This document shows, piece by piece, positions 61,401 to 64,000 of a stretch of 64,000 nt of DNA. A program made the translations under genes and the position numbers. Position 1 is the stretch's first letter; every line of letters starts with the position of its first letter. This DNA comes from Aquanectria penicillioides (taxonomy: Eukaryota; Ascomycota; Sordariomycetes; Hypocreales; Nectriaceae), in the NCBI GenBank assembly GCA_003415625.1, contig PYIU01000005.1:2547001-2611000 (forward strand), read 5' to 3'. The notes beneath the pieces were generated by a model, which did not search any database, was not told where the DNA came from, and saw only the letters and a list, made by a program, of their open reading frames with translations.

Positions 61401-62152
61401 GTCAGAGAACAATTAGCACAGAGAGAGAGACGCCTAGGTGCAACGGACCAACAGATATACGATCGTGCTACGGAAACACGCGAGAGATACGAGGATGTCA
61501 TGAGGCAGACTCGGGACGTGGATGATACTATTGCCTCTCTCAAACGAGCCATTGAACATCGCCTTCATCTCTGGCGGCAATTCCAGCGACAAATTAGCGC
61601 CCGAATCCGCATCCAGTTCAATTATCTCCTCAGTGAACGTGGCTTCCGTGGCAAGATTGATCTCGACCACCGCGCACGCAAGGTTCTCATTCAGATCGAG
61701 CCTGACGAGACGCGCAAGAGCTCAGCTGGCAGGAACACCAAAACACTTTCCGGCGGCGAAAAGTCCTTCTCATCTATCTGCATGTTGCTCTCAGTTTGGG
61801 AGGCCATTGGATCACCCATTCGATGCCTCGACGAGTTTGATGTCTTTATGGACAATGTGAATCGTGCCATCAGCACAAATATGCTGGTAAGTGAAGCCTG
61901 ATCTGACGTGAGACATCTGCGAAGGTTGGGCTCGAAACTGATGTGGGGTGGGATATTAGGTTGACGCTGCGCGTCGTTCCGTGTCACGGCAATACATTCT
62001 CATCACGCCCAACGCGATCGAAGGACGGGCTCAGTTGGATAAAGATGTCAAAATTATTAGGTACACTCAAAAGTCTTTGAAACAAAGATAAACAGTGAAC
62101 TAACGTCCTATCTTGTAGGTTAGTGGATCCGCGTCAACGGACTCTTGTGTGA
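58474..62152 (+). CDS. SMC6: Smc6, structural maintenance of chromosomes protein
   Basis: Four exons: 58474-58572, 58638-61886, 61960-62060 and 62119-62152, for 1160 residues. With Smc5 and the Nse subunits it forms the Smc5/6 ATPase complex used in recombination repair and replication-fork processing in the nucleus. The N-terminal head has Walker A GENGSGKSAVLTALTLCLGG (about 147 onward) and the signal-like LSQDNARQFLNSATP. Two long coiled coils flank a hinge (about 500-650, with GPIGAKVKLSKPEW and IYIAYTNRID). The C-terminal head has the signature KTLSGGEKSFSSICMLL (about 1068) and Walker B RCLDEFDVFMDNVNR (about 1093). The end, ITPNAIEG ... VKIIRLVDPRQRTLV, is split over two small exons, the last only 34 bases. 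The 33-residue first exon (MAPAKRSRNIVDDNDED) is disordered and acidic. Length and motifs distinguish it from Smc5. Confidence 0.95.
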
Positions 62153-62455
62153 GTAGTTTCAAGTCAAACAAGGGTTTTCTTTGGGGAGGGGGGAGTTGAA
62201 TGCTATGGGCAGGGTTGGCAAGGCGTTTGCGGAGTTGTAATTAAAGATGACTGTTTCGAGAATCTCGAGGGTTCACAATGTAGGGAGGTTGAATGGGGGC
62301 ATACATCCAAACTTGAGATAATGTTAGAACTTGCCATGACTTCTATTTTCAGCGGAGGGTTTGTTGTCCTTGTTGATTATTGTTATACATAGTTCATGCA
62401 CTATCATACAGGCAGTGATCGATTGGGCAAACCCCCGATCTCCAAGGCCGGGGTT
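62153..62455. other. Convergent spacer SMC6/COQ9
   Basis: Three hundred bases of shared 3' flank between convergent genes. No coding signal seen. Confidence 0.5.
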
Positions 62456-63274
62456 CTATATACGGACGCCCTTGCTTCGTAGCACATTGACGCCAGCGCC
62501 AATGGTGAAACCTGCCCACTGACCAAGCGACCCGACTATGCCACCGAGAGATTTGACTTCGCCGAGCCTTCGTTGGAGGAACTGTCTTGTCTCAAGGAAG
62601 TCGGGGGAGCGGTCGTTAGTCATGAACAGCTCGCTGGTGCTGTAAATCATGGATAAACTTGCGCGCTTGGTGTACCACGAAGGGTCAACGGCTTTGTCAC
62701 CGGCGAGGAACCAAATCTCGTCGGACAGAGAGGCCAATTCTTTCAGAGATGCGGGTACGTGGCTTGGCTGGGCCATGACAGCCAATGCCTGGCAGGTATA
62801 ATTAGCAATTCGTTCCTGACAAGTAGTGTGTGTTGGTGAACTAACCTCTTGCCAACGGTCTAGGACTTCTTTATTTCCCATCAAACGCTCCCAGGTCAAG
62901 GCCTCCACACGAGTGGCGATTCCGGAGGCTTCATCTCCTTTGAAGAGCTCCTCGTTTCGGGCGGAAAGAGCCTCACGTTGGTTCACAAGATGATACTTGA
63001 TGAGGCTGAAGGGACCCTCGGGAAGGACACTGGCGCTGATGTCAAGGTAGCCGGCGTCGCGGGCGCCAAGTCCTAGTGCTCGCTGGGAGAACCCGTGCTC
63101 GGGAACGTGCTTGTAGGCGGCGGCAAGGATGGTCTTTTCAGCGTCGCCGAAGGGCCCGGGAGGTGGAGGATGGTCGTATGAGTGATAGGAACGGAGGGCC
63201 GCCCACTGAAAGGCAGCGAGTCGGGGAGCGTGATGGGCACATTGCCTAGGGAGAAGTCGAATTGATGCCGACAT
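62456..63274 (-). CDS. COQ9: Ubiquinone biosynthesis protein Coq9
   Basis: Two exons, read leftward: 63274-62846 and 62788-62456, for 253 residues. Coq9 is a lipid-binding protein of the mitochondrial inner-membrane CoQ synthome that presents intermediates to Coq7. The N terminus is a mitochondrial targeting sequence (MSASIRLLPRQCAHHAPRLA, basic, no acid). The TetR-like helical fold follows: AEKTILAAAYKHVPEHGFSQ, ALGLGARDAGYLDISASVLP, PFSLIKYHLVNQRE, ALTWERLMGNKEVLDRWQE, LSDEIWFLAGDKAVDPSWYTKRASLSMIYSTSELFMTND. The 57-base intron is in frame with no stop, so a naive reading retains it (VSSPTHTTCQERIANYTCQ). GTTAGT donor, GCTAAT branch and CCAG acceptor mark it as an intron. The C terminus (GSLGQWAGFTIGAGVNVLRSKGVRI) fits the family. 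Confidence 0.92.
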   Translation of the reverse strand: MSASIRLLPRQCAHHAPRLAAFQWAALRSYHSYDHPPPPGPFGDAEKTILAAAYKHVPEHGFSQRALGLGARDAGYLDISASVLPEGPFSLIKYHLVNQREALSARNEELFKGDEASGIATRVEALTWERLMGNKEVLDRWQEVSSPTHTTCQERIANYTCQALAVMAQPSHVPASLKELASLSDEIWFLAGDKAVDPSWYTKRASLSMIYSTSELFMTNDRSPDFLETRQFLQRRLGEVKSLGGIVGSLGQWAGFTIGAGVNVLRSKGVRI

Positions 63275-64000
63275 TACTGTCAATGTAGTCGGCAGCGGTG
63301 GGCTGGGAGGCGTTGCGTCGAGGAGGCGGCCGTGGTAGTAGATCGTTCGAGTCTGAAAGTTGCGGCTGCGAATTTCCCAATGATAACGGGCATAGTTTGA
63401 CGTGGGGCCACTGCCGGGGAGCTCGGGCCACTTCTGTCCCTCTCATCCCCGATACCTATCAATTCATGACCCGGGACGGGATGAACAAGAGTTTGGTGCT
63501 TTGTTTCCTGTTTTGGGCATCTCCATTTGTTCGCTAGATTGAGTATCACTGGTCTCTAAAGAATAAAAACAAATGAAGCATGGCGGGGGTGAAAACCAAC
63601 TCATGTCATCTCAATTTCTGCAACCCCTAGTATTGACTCGAACATTCATTTTTGCTAGGTGGGTGGGTGGTGTGGTGTGCCTCAACCCGGACGCTACTTC
63701 TAATTAGTAGAAACATCCTCGTCGGCCAATTGTGACTATGTCATCTCAACCACGACGATCGGACATGCGGTTCATCATGTCCGTTCAATGCCGATTACTG
63801 CTGGGTTTGAGTCGTTTCCCAGTTTCATGCCATATTCTTGTAGGCGAATGACATTTAAGCGTACTCCACGTGAACTTTAACGGTGCCAACCAGCCCAGGG
63901 GAATATCCATCCACACTCAGGATCACCCACCAATGTGCATCCCCTTCCTCGTATGGTCGTGGCATGGGCTATAGGTAGTGCTCCACAGGGATTGCTCTCA
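63275..64000. other. Right edge of window, COQ9 upstream side
   Basis: Probably the COQ9 promoter and leader, then unassigned DNA. A GGTGGGTGG run lies near 63660 and short ATTCAT/ATGAC motifs follow. I see no gene or RNA here; a gene beginning beyond 64000 cannot be excluded. Confidence 0.45.

Overview
This window looks like nuclear DNA of a filamentous ascomycete, most likely a sordariomycete of the order Hypocreales. The evidence is: genes split by short introns (about 45-170 bases) with GT...AG ends and CTAAC/CTGAC-like branch sites; long CT-rich spacers with simple repeats; a Zn2Cys6 regulator with the usual intron inside its zinc cluster; a 355-residue Fus3/Kss1/Pmk1-type MAP kinase; and a Fot1/pogo-type transposon whose stop codons look like the result of repeat-induced point mutation (RIP). 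The genus cannot be fixed from sequence alone. I see no tRNA, rRNA or CRISPR array and no secondary-metabolite gene cluster.

Layout from left to right (strand): Ldb17/SPIN90-like actin regulator (-), phospholipid:diacylglycerol acyltransferase (-), NatC catalytic subunit Naa30 (+), DUF1917/Bles03 protein (-), diphthine methylesterase Dph7 (+), exportin Msn5/exportin-5 (+), Zn2Cys6 transcription factor (+), 100-residue membrane protein (-), COPII subunit Sec24 (+), Pmk1-type MAP kinase (+), TLDc/Oxr1 protein (+), uroporphyrinogen-III synthase (-), Erv1 sulfhydryl oxidase (+), pyruvate decarboxylase (+), THUMP protein Tan1 (+), degenerate Fot1/pogo element (+), unrecognised 486-residue protein (+), Ecdysoneless/SGT1 protein (-), Smc6 (+) and Coq9 (-). 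I rebuilt exon borders by hand from splice sites, reading frame and remembered family sequences. All the gene models close in frame, apart from the four genes described next.

The most unexpected pattern is that four otherwise intact conserved genes (PDAT, SEC24, the MAP kinase and the 486-residue gene) each lose frame at one place. In each case a run of C on the coding strand is one base short. In each case adding a single base would restore a family-length reading frame. Systematic homopolymer under-calling explains this better than four real mutations, because the MAP kinase and Sec24 are strongly constrained.

The genes are mostly unlinked housekeeping functions: vesicle coat, nuclear transport, tRNA and protein modification, DNA repair, haem and ubiquinone synthesis, and lipid storage. 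Two divergent pairs may share promoters: HEM4/ERV1, whose spacer carries a striking 18-bp perfect palindrome, and ECD/SMC6. The regulatory or highly expressed genes (transcription factor, MAP kinase, pyruvate decarboxylase, SEC24) have 2.3-4.1 kb of gene-free DNA upstream. I did not find a convincing new multi-gene system.
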